Below, piece by piece: positions 44,656 through 54,836 of a DNA stretch of 64,000 bases. Position 1 is the first letter of the stretch. The number at the start of each line of letters is the position of its first letter. The DNA comes from Microbotryum silenes-acaulis (Eukaryota > Basidiomycota > Microbotryomycetes > Microbotryales > Microbotryaceae): positions 1,488,001 to 1,552,000 of the forward strand of contig QPFY01000003.1 of NCBI GenBank assembly GCA_003665825.1, read 5' to 3'. The notes beneath the pieces were generated by a model. It did not search any database, was not told where the DNA came from, and saw nothing but the letters and a program-made list of their open reading frames with translations. The position numbers were made by a program, and so were the translations under genes.

Positions 44656-46054
44656 AGTAGACGGCGCTCCTCCCTACCCAGCCAAGAACCACAAACCAAA
44701 AACCAAATAAAAAACACAAGTCCCCTTTCCCTCTTTCTCAATCTCCAAAATGTCTCCCAAACACGCCAGAATACTGAACCTGTTTTCTCTCGCTCTTTTT
44801 GCCATTCCTCCTCATAGGCTTCCGTACTCCCCAGGAGCCTCGGGTTCTTTGCGCCGGCGGGCATTGTCGCCCTTGGTTCGAGCTTCTGCCACATCACGAT
44901 GACACACAGCGAAAGCGGATCCCCTTGGCCCTCTCCTGGACTACGCCGTGAGTTTTCCACTCCTCTCAAGGGCCGGGTCTGTCTTCTCTTTCGGTCGAGC
45001 GACTCCGTGATCTCCTGTTCAAGGCCGGCACAAACTGCCTGCGTGGCTCGCCTCTCCTTGCTTTGCTGCTCGCTCGGAGTCGCGGCCGCGCGGCGGGTGA
45101 CTCGGGTACCGAACCGCCATACACATCCACACTCGAGCGAGGTCCCACACAATGACATCACCGTCGTGGGCCTCATGCTCCTTCTTTCCCCAGTATCTGC
45201 GGTGATTGGGAACCACCTGCACGTACAACGGGACTCGAGTGTGCGTTCCGAGATTGGGAGTACGCCGCAGGGAAGCGAGGCCCCTGCGGAAGGTATACCC
45301 CGCCTCTGGTCTCCAGCCGCGCGCCGGTGTTGTCGGCCACCCGCCCGCGCTGCAGACCGAGGCGTGTCCAATGGACTGTCACATGCTCCGTGACTTTCCC
45401 CGGAAATCTCGGGATTGTGTGTTTTTGTGCGAAGTAGGCCTGTTTCGCAGTTGCAGTCATTGAAATGGGGGTGATCTGGGGTCGTGCGGTCGCGAGGGGG
45501 GGGGGCCGACTTTGGTAACCGAAAAGGGGTTTGGAATCCGCGGTGCAGATCCAGCGCAGTTGGGTACAAGGGGTAGGTGATTGCTGCGGTCGCAGGGGGT
45601 TACATCCCCCCTTTGGACCACGTGAATCATTCGGATTGAGCGGGATGTTTGTGCCATCGGAGGCCTTGTTCGACGCGTGTCAAAGAATTAAGGGGCTTCA
45701 AGGAGTAGGGCGGTCTCAGGGGGGGTCTGAAGTCAAAAGATCGAAGAAGGTTCAACTGTACAACTATAATCGGATTCGCCTGTACAACACATGTACCACC
45801 ACCAACAATTCCTCCATCGTTTCCCGATTCCTTGTGTATTATCTTCAATCTTCCTTTCATTCGTCTCTGGGAGGGAGCAACCGTGGGTGGGGGGGACTTG
45901 AACTCGGATGTATCGGGTTGGTCTGTTCTGCTAGTTACAACGCATCGAGCGGCGGTTGTGGTCATCATCGTGCATACTGGGCAGCATCTCCTTTAGTTCC
46001 GTAGGGGGTTTTCTCGTCTTGCAAATTAGCGATGAGTTTCATACAAAAAAAAAA
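44656..46054 (+). other. 3'UTR of the full-length LINE
   Basis: About 1.4 kb of noncoding sequence between the ORF2 stop and poly(A). It contains a G-rich tract near 45485-45510 and ends GATGAGTTTCATAC(A)n. A segment around 45855-45925 (TTCATTCGTCTC.. GGGAGCAACCG.. GGGACTTGAA) resembles the third-family tail, so the families share a 3' module. Confidence 0.7.
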
Positions 46055-46168
46055 GACGCGCAAAGCGGTTGTGGTCATCATCGTGCATACTGGGCAGCAT
46101 CTCCTTTAGTTCCGTAGGGGGTTTTCTCGTCTTGCAAATTAGCGATGAGTTTCATACAAAAAAAAAAA
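45952..46168 (+). repeat. Duplicated LINE 3' end (about 103 bp, two copies)
   Basis: 45952-46054 and 46065-46168 are the same sequence ending in poly(A), separated by GACGCGCAAA. The second copy is followed directly by the truncated second LINE. Confidence 0.93.
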
Positions 46169-49100
46169 CGATTCCCGGGGTCGTCGACGAGGTCTATCGA
46201 AGGCTCGAGGGGACCGCTCCGCTCGGCGAAGTCTATGACGCCGCTCTGCGGGCGGTTGCAGTCGCTGGCCATGCACGCTATCGCTCGACTCGTGCCGACA
46301 TGCGCCGACTGCGGGCCGAGAGCCAATCCGTCATGGAGGCTTTGGAGGCACGCGGTGAGCACATGAATGAGGCCGAGCGCGATGCGTATACTCTTGCCAA
46401 GTCGCGGTTGGACCAGTTGGCGGTAAAGGAGGCTCAGTGGCTGCGCATCCGTGCGCATGTGCCGTCAGTCGACTCGAGGGAAGGTCAATCGGCAAGCATT
46501 CGCACGCGCCTCAACCGCCGGAGTCGCCAGACGAGCATCGTCTCGCTGGAGGATGTGGATGGCACCGAGACCGTTGACATGCAGGAGGCGCTGGGTATTG
46601 CTTCACGGCACGCGCAGTCGCTCTTCACACCGGACCCAGCTCGTGGCGACCCGACGAACGCACGTCGGTCCCTGCTCGACCCTATTCGCGCAGCGAAATG
46701 CTACGATGACGACCGCTCGGACCCTACGTTCGGTCGTCGGCTGCCTCGTCAAGCGAGAGTGGCGCTTGACGAGCCCTTCACCCTCCTCGAGGTTGAAGCG
46801 GCGTTGAAGAAGACGGATTCGGGGCGATCACCGGGGCCCTTGGGCATTCCGTACGAGCTCTTCAAGGCGCTGCCAACCTACTTTGCTCCCAAGCTGTTGG
46901 ACTTGTTCAACTCGATTTGGGAGGGCGGCAAAATGACGGCGTCCTTGGCAGAGGGGCTGGTGCGGCTCTTGCCCAAGAATAAACCGGGGGCCAATCTGAA
47001 ATCACTGGGGGCATACCGACCGATCACATTGCGTGAGACGACCTACAAGGTCCTCAGCAAGGTCTTGGTGGCGCGACTCAATGGGGTGCTCGGCGAGCTT
47101 TTGCCGCCGGCGCAACACGGTTTCATGCCATCAAGACGTTCAGCGGACGCGGGAAGTCATCTCACTCTCCTTCTCGAAAAACTCAAGTCGCTAGGCACTG
47201 AAGTTTTCCCCGAGGGCGCCCTCTTGTCTTTGGATCAGCAGAGCGCGTACGATCGGGTCGATCACGCCTGGATCTTCGAGGTCTTTGAGGCCTTTGGGTT
47301 CGGCGAGCGTTTCATCTCGTTGCTGCGCGCTCTCTACGATCCCGAGACTCTGGGGGTGCGCTACCTTGTCAATGGGTTCCCCACGGACTTGGTGCGGTTG
47401 CTGTGTGGTCTTGGTCAAGGAGATCCTCTCTCGTGCCCGGTTTGGAACATCACGTTCCAGCCCTTCCTCGACGCCCTCGTTCGGCGCGGGATCGCGCTCG
47501 ACCTGCAGAAGGTGTGGCCAGGGGGGCCGCGTGCGCAGCTTACGCATCTGGCGTTTGCCGACGATGCTGTGGTGGTGGTGGAGTCACCGGCGGCATTGTC
47601 GAAGCTGCAAACGCTGTCGCAGACGTGGTACGAGGCAACCAACGGGAAGACCAACACGGACAAGACGCTGGTGCTACCACTCGGACCGAACTGGCTTCGG
47701 GACGAGACTGCGCAGGCACTGCCAACGGTGCAGGAGGGGGAGAGCTTCAAGTGGTGCGGCTATGCCTTCTTTCGCCACGGTGACTCGAAACTGTTTTGGA
47801 CCCATGTTCTTGACAGGATCAAGGCCAAGGCCCGCGCCGCTGGAGACCGGACACTTTCGCCGAGTGGGAAGGTCTTCTATGCCAACGCTCACATCATCTC
47901 GACGGTCCTCCACGTGCTGTCCTTCGACATACCGCCTCAATGGTTCATTAAGGCGGCGGAGACGGCACTTACGGATTTTGTCTGGGGAGGAGCAGGGCGA
48001 AATACCGTCGCTCGCGATTTCGTGTTCCAGGCTCGGGAGGACGGGGGCTTGGGCTTGATTTCGATCGGCGACATCGTTCATTCGGTGGCGCTTCGATTTT
48101 GGGATGCTGTGGCGGGCTCGAACGAGGCGATCTGGGCGCCCCTAGCTCGCGAGAGCTGGAGGTCCCTCGTCGCTGCGACCCGCGATTTCAGTCCGTGGGG
48201 GTTCTTCAGCAGCACGGCTCGGGTCGAGAAGCTGTATCGCGACTCGACGCGTTGGGGGGCAGTCGTTGCAGCGGCCAGGGTCACAGTTCCAACCATCAAG
48301 TCCGAACTCCTTACGCTTCCCGAATTGCTTTCGCTTCCGCCTCGCCTCCCTTCACTCTATGCTGAAGGTGCCAAGCACGCATATGACGATGCGGACGCAG
48401 TGGCGAAGTTTGCGCAGATCGCGGACCTGTACTGGAGGGACGAAGGGAAGGGATGGGCTCTGGTTGGTCATCGACGCGGGTTCTGGCAGCACTCTAAGGA
48501 ACCCGCCCTACAGCACGAGCACGTGTGGTCGCGCGTGGGTCAGTTGCTCAAGGCGAAAGCGTTGCTGCCCAAGACCGCGTTGCGACCTGCTCGGATACCT
48601 CTCAAGGAGGCTCCCCGTCCTCGGTGCTTCAACTTCTTTGGGCTCTCCCGACCTTTTACGATTCGCAAGCTTCGTCGGCTTGTGAACAAGGTGCGGTTCC
48701 CATGGAGGGAGGATCGTGTCAAGCGTTTCCCTGATGGGACTTCTCAGAGCGATAGGAAACGCTTCTGGAGATGGCTTCATGACCGGTTCGCGTCTGCTGT
48801 GGAGCAGGACACCCACTGGCGGCTCATGTACGACGTGACGCCGACGCGCAAGAGGCAGCATACTCAGGGTCATGCCTCTTCGCCGACGTGTCTATTCTGC
48901 GGCAACGATGCAGCGGTCATCGAGACGGTGTCGCACTACTTTTTCGAGTGCGCGTACTCGACCAGCTTCTGGGGCGGGGTGCTTCGCATTCTGTTCGACA
49001 AGCTCGGCATCGAGGATACCGACGTCGATCCGTCGACGTTCACTCCGGAGCAGCTGACTATGGGGCTCCCCCTTTTGCGGGGTCGTGGGAGAACGACCTC

Positions 49101-49296
49101 GAAATGGATGTGGGTTCGGCTGGCTTGCGCGATCGGCTTCCAGCGGCTGCACCTGCTCCGCTGGCGCGTTCATCAGCGGTTCGAGCTGGACAAGGTCGTG
49201 GCCCCTCCCTCGCTGCCCAGTGCACTCAGAGCGTTCGAGCGAGATTTTCTCTCTCGAGCGGGCTTTGTGCCTGGGGCTCGAGATTGGGAGGTGTGA
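46168..49296 (+). CDS. LINE ORF2 fragment: reverse transcriptase, no endonuclease
   Basis: About 1042 codons. The open frame runs back to 46069, but that part is the tail of the previous element. Readable homology begins TIPGVVDEVYRRLEG. The reverse transcriptase shows YRPITLRETTYK, LSLDQQSAYDRVDHAW, GLGQGDPLSCPVW and catalytic FADD (47554-47565). The C-terminus has a zinc motif CLFCG..HYFFEC. It aligns along its length with residues from about 270 onward of the ORF2 at 40615. Without its N-terminal endonuclease and promoter it is probably inactive as an element, although the reading frame is undamaged. Confidence 0.88.
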   Translation, partial: TIPGVVDEVYRRLEGTAPLGEVYDAALRAVAVAGHARYRSTRADMRRLRAESQSVMEALEARGEHMNEAERDAYTLAKSRLDQLAVKEAQWLRIRAHVPSVDSREGQSASIRTRLNRRSRQTSIVSLEDVDGTETVDMQEALGIASRHAQSLFTPDPARGDPTNARRSLLDPIRAAKCYDDDRSDPTFGRRLPRQARVALDEPFTLLEVEAALKKTDSGRSPGPLGIPYELFKALPTYFAPKLLDLFNSIWEGGKMTASLAEGLVRLLPKNKPGANLKSLGAYRPITLRETTYKVLSKVLVARLNGVLGELLPPAQHGFMPSRRSADAGSHLTLLLEKLKSLGTEVFPEGALLSLDQQSAYDRVDHAWIFEVFEAFGFGERFISLLRALYDPETLGVRYLVNGFPTDLVRLLCGLGQGDPLSCPVWNITFQPFLDALVRRGIALDLQKVWPGGPRAQLTHLAFADDAVVVVESPAALSKLQTLSQTWYEATNGKTNTDKTLVLPLGPNWLRDETAQALPTVQEGESFKWCGYAFFRHGDSKLFWTHVLDRIKAKARAAGDRTLSPSGKVFYANAHIISTVLHVLSFDIPPQWFIKAAETALTDFVWGGAGRNTVARDFVFQAREDGGLGLISIGDIVHSVALRFWDAVAGSNEAIWAPLARESWRSLVAATRDFSPWGFFSSTARVEKLYRDSTRWGAVVAAARVTVPTIKSELLTLPELLSLPPRLPSLYAEGAKHAYDDADAVAKFAQIADLYWRDEGKGWALVGHRRGFWQHSKEPALQHEHVWSRVGQLLKAKALLPKTALRPARIPLKEAPRPRCFNFFGLSRPFTIRKLRRLVNKVRFPWREDRVKRFPDGTSQSDRKRFWRWLHDRFASAVEQDTHWRLMYDVTPTRKRQHTQGHASSPTCLFCGNDAAVIETVSHYFFECAYSTSFWGGVLRILFDKLGIEDTDVDPSTFTPEQLTMGLPLLRGRGRTTSKWMWVRLACAIGFQRLHLLRWRVHQRFELDKVVAPPSLPSALRAFERDFLSRAGFVPGARDWEV

Positions 49297-49414
49297 TGAC
49301 CGAGTCAAGTCTTTCCTTCCCATTTTCCTCCCCTCCTTTCCTCCCTTCTTTTTCGGAGGTCGACTTTTCTTTCAGAAGCTGATTGTCTTGAAACTTGTTG
49401 CGCAGTGGAAGGCT

Positions 49415-49453
<39 letters not shown>

Positions 49454-50275
49454 GCGCAGTAGCGGTCTTCGTTCTTGGATGGATCGGCAAGCCCGGTTGA
49501 TTGTCTTTGCGTTGGAGGCTTTGTGAAGTTCTCCCCTCTCCTTTCCCCCCCCCTTTTCCCTTCCCTTCCTCTTCTCGTTCCTGTTGCTCGGTTGTTGACT
49601 ACGTTTCAGCCACTTCCCCTTTTATTCCTAAGCCGTGTGTTGGATTTCGTCGGATGGATCGTTCGTTCGCGTTGGTCAAGATCTACAGCATGGATCGGGA
49701 AGAAAGGTCGCTCGTTTTTTGGTCGACATCCTCGCATCAAGGCGAGGCTCGTTTCGTTGTATTGGATCGTCTTTCGCTCGGCCCCGACGGCTCAACAGCC
49801 AGCACTCGAGACTCAGCCAAGGGAGGGCATCAGACGCTGTCGGGGTGACGAGTAGCTGGGGCTTGGCTGCGGCCTGTTAATCCCTGGGGACCTCTATCTC
49901 TGGCTTCGACCCCCTCCCTTGGCCCCTCGGGTGTGTTCCCCTCCTCTCTGTCTTAGTATTCCTGGTTCTCCCTATCCCCAGTCGTGACTTTCTGTATACT
50001 CTCCCCCTTCTTTCTCTAGGCGCTCTTGCCTGGTTTTCGAGTATCTTCGCTCCCGCTCTTGGGACGTGAAGCGGCAGCAGTACTCACCGCCCGTTGGAGT
50101 CCGCGTTAGGTGCTCGGCGGGCTTTGATCTGCGCAGCGCTCTTTGCGCGCAGGGGTTTGACTTTCACCCAACTGCTTGCCGTCGTTGCTTTATAACCTCT
50201 TTTAGCTCTTTTTGTAGCGGTCCCAGCCAACCCGAAGGATTGCAATTTATGGGCCCCAGTCAAAAACAAAAAAAA
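49297..50275 (+). other. 3'UTR of the second-family LINE
   Basis: It holds a long CT microsatellite (49422-49448), G+C-variable spacer and the 171-bp tail (50105-50275) with the hairpin CTGCGC..GCGCAG. Confidence 0.8.
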
Positions 50276-50276
50276 A

Positions 50277-50580
50277 TCCCTCTCCTGTCTTTGTCTCGAC
50301 CGAGTTGGAAAGTGGGTGCGGGGTGGGCCTCTTGTCGTTAGTAAATCGTTTTATTACTCTTTCTCTTTCTCTCTCTCTCTCCTTCTCTCTCTCATTCGTC
50401 TCCTGGGGGGGAGCAACCGCTTGGCTGGGGCACTTGAATCCCAAGTATCGGATTGGTGGACTTGGCCGGTTTCTCGCATCTTGCGGGCGGTTTGTGTTAT
50501 CATCGTCGACTTCCATCTAGTTTTTCCGGGGGGAACATGAACTGGGGGCAATATGATGAACAAGTTCTACAAAAAAAATA
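50277..50580 (+). mobile_element. Orphan LINE 3' tail, third family
   Basis: Matches 33236-33548 over its length and ends GTTCTACAAAAAAAA. It is inserted in the same orientation directly after the second-family poly(A). Confidence 0.8.
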
Positions 50581-50587
50581 ATTAAAA

Positions 50588-51018
50588 AATCCCTTTTTGT
50601 AGCGGTCCCAGCCAACCCGAAGGATTGCAATTTATGAGCCCCAGTCCCAAAAAAAAAACTAAAAAACTATCGGCGGGTTTTGATCTGCGCAGCGCTCTTT
50701 GCGCGCAGGGGTTTGACTTTCACCCAACTGCTTGCCGTCGTTGCTTTATAACCTCTTTTAGCTCTTTTTGTAGCGGTCCCAGCCAACCCGAAGGATTGCA
50801 ATTTATGAGCCCCAGTCCCCAAAAAAAAACTAAAAAACTATCGGCGGGTTTTGATCTGCGCAGCGCTCTTTGCGCGCAGGGGTTTGACTTTCACCCAACT
50901 GCTTGCCGTCGTTGCTTTATAACCTCTTTTAGCTCTTTTTGTAGCGGTCCCAGCCAACCCGAAGGATTGCAATTTATGAGCCCCAGTCCCCCCCCCAAAA
51001 AAAAAAATAAAAAAAAAT
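50588..51018 (+). repeat. Tandem array of second-family LINE tails (171-bp unit)
   Basis: A partial unit (50588-50670) is followed by two nearly identical full units starting at 50671 and 50842. Each carries CGGCGGGTTTTGATCTGCGC through GAGCCCCAGTCCC and an A-rich end with ACTAAAAAACTAT. The last ends in a longer A-run (50998-51017). Confidence 0.93.
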
Positions 51019-52560
51019 CGCTCAAGAAAAGGTACCGTGAGTCGTCGCCCGACCATTAGCCCGTTCCCCCTGCCGCTCCATCTCGTGTACTGAAGTTGGC
51101 ATTTCTGTGTTCCCCGTTCCCAGAGAAGTGACGAGAAAGAATTTCACTCATGTTCCGATACCCAGTCCGACTCGTTCAACGCATCTATCGGTCATTTTGA
51201 GCTACCCTTCGCTTCGACTTTAGTTCTACCGAGCCCACCCGGTCCGTATGGTCGAAGATCCGAATGGACGCCGTCTCTCAAGTAGGCAGAGCAATCTACA
51301 AAGTCAGTTACTACTAAGAAGAATCGAAAACACTTTACAAGCATCAGACGGCAAGAGTGTCGGGTCTTGTGCTCCCTCGGCGATTGAGGACGAGATGTGC
51401 TTTTGGAACTGCGGCGGGACGAAATCGTGACCGATGCAACCACTAAGATCGGAACACAAGGAGGACGCAGATTGGCTCCACGACCTGCCATCCAGCGTGC
51501 CATCACTTCGCGCTACTAACGGCCTTTGTATCGAAGCTCGCAAGAAGAAGGACTGGCGTGAGTTCATGCTCGGCGGACCATATGACAAGATTTTATGACC
51601 TCGGCTTGATCCTTATCGGCATCGGTATCGATCGGCATCCTTCCCTGCGCTTCTCACATGGGCATCCTCGGTATCTTGATATTTCATCGACCTTCAATTT
51701 ACGACTTATTCCACCATTCAGGATGTGCTCCGACGGATACGAGCGCAACAAAACGGTCCTCAAGAACGGTGATTCGAGACTCGTTGGTAGCTCGGATTGG
51801 CCTCGCCGAACCCCCGATCTCAATCGACCGGTGCCTTATTCTAAGCATTGGAACTCCAACACGGTGAGATGTTCGCACAGTGTTTGTAGAACCCATTTCT
51901 GGTAAAGCAAAGGATATATCTTGTAATCCACATGTTCAAAGCCTGCTTGTCCATTGCTCTTTACACTGCTGTCCGAGCTTTGAAAAGGCTTTGAAGTGAG
52001 GCGGCTGCGAGCGGGACTGTAAGCGTGTTTCTCAAGCTTAGGCATACCATCTTTGCGTGTACCTGGTGTTGGTGTAAAGATACCGAATTCGGGCAAGTTA
52101 TGCAACAAGAGAGTACTATGACCATGTACATCATGTGTTCGACTTTCCTTCTTCCCCCTTCTTCCCTTCTTTTCCTTATTTCCTTCCTTTTTCTTTCTCT
52201 TTTCTTCTCCTTTTTCCTTCCTTTCCTTCTCTTTTTTTTCTTTTCTTCTTTTTTTCTTTTTCCGCTTCGCCAGCAACTCCCTGAACATGAGTGGCGGCTC
52301 AAAAGATTGGGCCCGTACCCATGTCGGGGGGTGGGGGGGAGGAGAGGAAAAGAAAAGGAAAAAAAAGGAGGGGGAGGGGAGAAAAAAGAAAGAAAGGAAA
52401 AAAAAAAAAAAAAGGAGAGGGAAAGAGAAAAAAAGGGGGAAAGGAGAAGAGGGAGGGGAAGAGAAAGAAGAAGAAGAGGGAGGGGGAGGTGAAAAAGGAG
52501 AAAGAGAGGAAGTGGTACGGAACATGTCATTTTGACAACATACATCATATTACGCAGGTA
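51019..52560. other. No gene recognised; pyrimidine and purine tracts
   Basis: 51019-52130 has no supportable gene. 52138-52262 is almost pure pyrimidine and 52334-52516 almost pure purine on the plus strand, separated by a 71-bp mixed spacer. Lys/Glu- and Phe/Ser-rich frames here are by-products of the base composition. Confidence 0.6.
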
Positions 52561-54620
52561 TTATGCAGCTACAAAGTTGTGACACTTCTTTTGATGCCGA
52601 GCTCGGCCATTCATCTCAGCCCTTGTCAGTCCTCTACAGAACCTTCGTGATTGTGGGTCATTCGGATCCATCTCGTCTGTCAGCCCGAAAGGCTTCCCGC
52701 AGTCCAAGCACGCCCCGTCACACCCAGTCACCGATCCGTCATCGCTTAGTTTTGACCCCTTGCGTCGACAAGTAGTTTGGCCACATAATCGACAGTGCCT
52801 TGCCCCTTTTGTGGTACCCGCGCGCGTCAAAGCGCTGCTCGTGCCCAAGTCCGCGCTCGAACCAGCGTCGCTCCAGGCAGTTGCAACAAAGGGGCGGATG
52901 GATGACGTTGGAGGATCCGAGGAATCGACTTCTACCTCCGTAAGCCTCCCCAAGACTGGCGGTTTGTGACCGAGTAATGGCTTAGCCGCTAGCATGCTAA
53001 CATTACGACCGCGGGAGGGGTCGGTAAGCAAAGCTTGAATCACTCTGACGTCGTTCCCACCCATGTTCATTGTGGCTTGAGCATTTGCCAGCGACGACCA
53101 TCTCGATGCCCATGTATTGATGTGCTCTGGCATCTGTGTGAGAATTGCGCTTCAGCTCAACATCACCATTCAGTGTGACACAGACGCGACATACTTTGTA
53201 AAGAATGTCTATTCCGTTGGCATACTAGTTCCACAGCTCGGTAATCTCGAATATCCGAAGATTTTGAGGAGCTCCCAGTCGTACCTTGCTTGAGAGATAT
53301 CTGTATAGCGCTCGTTCGCTGGGTGTATGGACATGCAATACAGCGAATCAAGTACCCTGACGTTCCGCTAGCCAGTCGTGGCGAAGCTTGCGATCGGTTG
53401 GCAGCCGGCTTTGCATATGCTGTATCGCCGGCGTATTGTTTTGCAGCAAGTTCCGTGGCGACCACTTGACGAGCTCCAAACGCAGAGTCCCGCGCTCGAC
53501 GTGATAGGGCTCGATCAAAAAGCGCATTTGCGCTGTTGGCGACTGAACAACAGGTACGATGCCGAATGTTTCGGTGGATGGGGTGTAGAGCAGCGGGTTG
53601 ACTATATCTGACACAGTGGTTGAGTGCCGTGGGAAAAATGCCGAGGTCTTGCGCCTCAGAAGATGTAATTCCACAGTGAGCCAGAGGTCGTAGTGCCCCA
53701 CGAATGGTTTTCCGGTACGATTGAACGTCCCAACCTGCGAATACAAGGGATAATGGGTGAGAATGGTTGCCGCTTCTTCGAATCGCGATGGTGGAGTTGG
53801 ACTGACCGTGAGATTGTGCACTAGCACGTAGTCAGCCAAGCACGCATTGACATGGCACGGAGAAACACCAGACTTTGGAAACCGTTGGCGAAGGTTCCGG
53901 TGGATGCCTCCTTCGAGACTGTTGGTGTCGCGCTGGCAGGAATATAAACGGACACCGTCATCCGCCTTTCCATCTGGCCCTCCGCAAGGCCCAAGGTCGG
54001 TGTACAGCTCGATGCCAACTGGATCCGAGACTTGGCCTTTCCGAATCGCCTCAGAATATCTCTTCGCTGCCTCGTGCGCCGCTTTGTTGAAAAGTGGTTG
54101 CTTCGACTTCGCATCGACCGAGCTTCTCAAAGACCTCCCGGACCAAAGGCTCGAGAATGCCTGGCGGAGGGATCCATCGACGAACGCGTCTCCAAAGCTT
54201 CTTATTCCATACCGGCGAACGGCCGGCTTCTTCCCACGTCATTCCGAGTTTTGCTAGGCGAGCTTCCATCAGGAGTCGATCATCCGCATTCGGGATGAAA
54301 ACCGCATCGGAGAAGGCGCGAGCAAAGGCTTTGGCAGCGCCATGTTTTTTGGACACAGAGATCCGGTCAAAGAAATGCCAGAGATCGATTAGAATCCGCA
54401 CAGCGGTATCGTCTGAGGAAGGAACTAGTGAAAGGGGATAGTTCGAGATACATACATCAGCTCCAGCCCCGGCGCCAGGACTGGGGCAAGTCCGTAGTAA
54501 CTGACCTTTGCTTGTTGCAGCCTTGCCCCAGATAGCTTTGCCAGCTGCTTCATTTTGTTGTCCGTGTTATCGGCGCTTCGTTTCCGAAAGAAGCGTGACA
54601 GCAGTTGCATCGTAGGATAT
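52561..54620 (-). pseudogene. Transposon-associated basidiomycete gene, frameshifted
   Basis: Minus strand. Segments from N to C: MQLLSRFFRKRSADNTDNK.. (near 54615), WHFFDRISVSKKHGAAKAFA with ARAFSDAVFIPNADDR, WRRVRRWIPPPGILEPLV, then QPLFNKAAHEAAKR.., GIELYTDLGPCGGPDG.., YSCQRDTNSLEGGIHRNLRQ, and a C-terminal Cys cluster CRLCGQTTC..CDGACLDCG. Block order matches a repetitive gene family of mushrooms and rusts that I associate with DNA transposons, though I cannot name the family. The frame changes near 54080 and again near 53350, and a stop follows near 53215, so it is probably dead. The segment 52561-53133 may be a separate exon. Confidence 0.6.
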
Positions 54621-54663
54621 GGCACGTTGCAGCATGAAGACAAGGGGATGGCCGCGTGCGGCG

Positions 54664-54836
54664 CGCCTGATTGCGCCAACTCAGTGCGCCAACTCAAGTG
54701 CGCCAACTCAGTGCGCCAACTCACGCGCGCGCGGTGCGCTAACTCAAGTGCGCTAACTCGGGCGCTCGACTGCGCCAACTCAAGTGCGCTAATTCAATTG
54801 CGCCAACTCAATTTGGCGCGCGCGAGTTAGCGCAAG
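54664..54836. repeat. Short tandem repeat, 13-15 bp unit
   Basis: About a dozen variants of TGCGCCAACTCAAG with T/C changes (GCGCTAACTC), partly inverted at the right end (TTGGCGCGCGCGAGTTAGCGC). No coding meaning is evident, although it keeps a frame open by chance. Confidence 0.9.

Larger units (their letters stand above)
38600..46054 (+). mobile_element. Full-length non-LTR retrotransposon (LINE), apparently intact
   Basis: It begins somewhere in 38547-38683, upstream of tRNA-Arg and pointing away from it, and ends in poly(A) at 46045-46054. It has a short 5'UTR, ORF1 (38684-40615), ORF2 (40615-44655) and a ~1.4-kb 3'UTR. Neither ORF has a stop or frameshift and the catalytic motifs are present, so it may be competent. 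No RNase H domain is seen. The APE-type endonuclease places it with L1/Tad-like LINEs. The exact 5' boundary cannot be set without a second copy. Confidence 0.9.
46168..50275 (+). mobile_element. 5'-truncated LINE, second family
   Basis: It starts abruptly after the poly(A) of the previous element, in the region that follows the endonuclease domain, and ends in an A-rich tail (CAGTCAAAAACAAAAAAAAA). The remaining ORF2 and the whole 3'UTR are intact. The same family supplies copies A and B at 995-2851 and many loose tails. No endonuclease domain is present. Confidence 0.9.

Noticed and set aside
46069..46167. Start of the second LINE protein at 46069
   Set aside because: These codons read through the duplicated 3' tail and poly(A) of the previous element; homology to ORF2 begins only after 46168.
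52025..52650. Lys/Glu-rich and Phe/Ser-rich open frames
   Set aside because: Produced by purine and pyrimidine tracts; no protein-like composition outside them.
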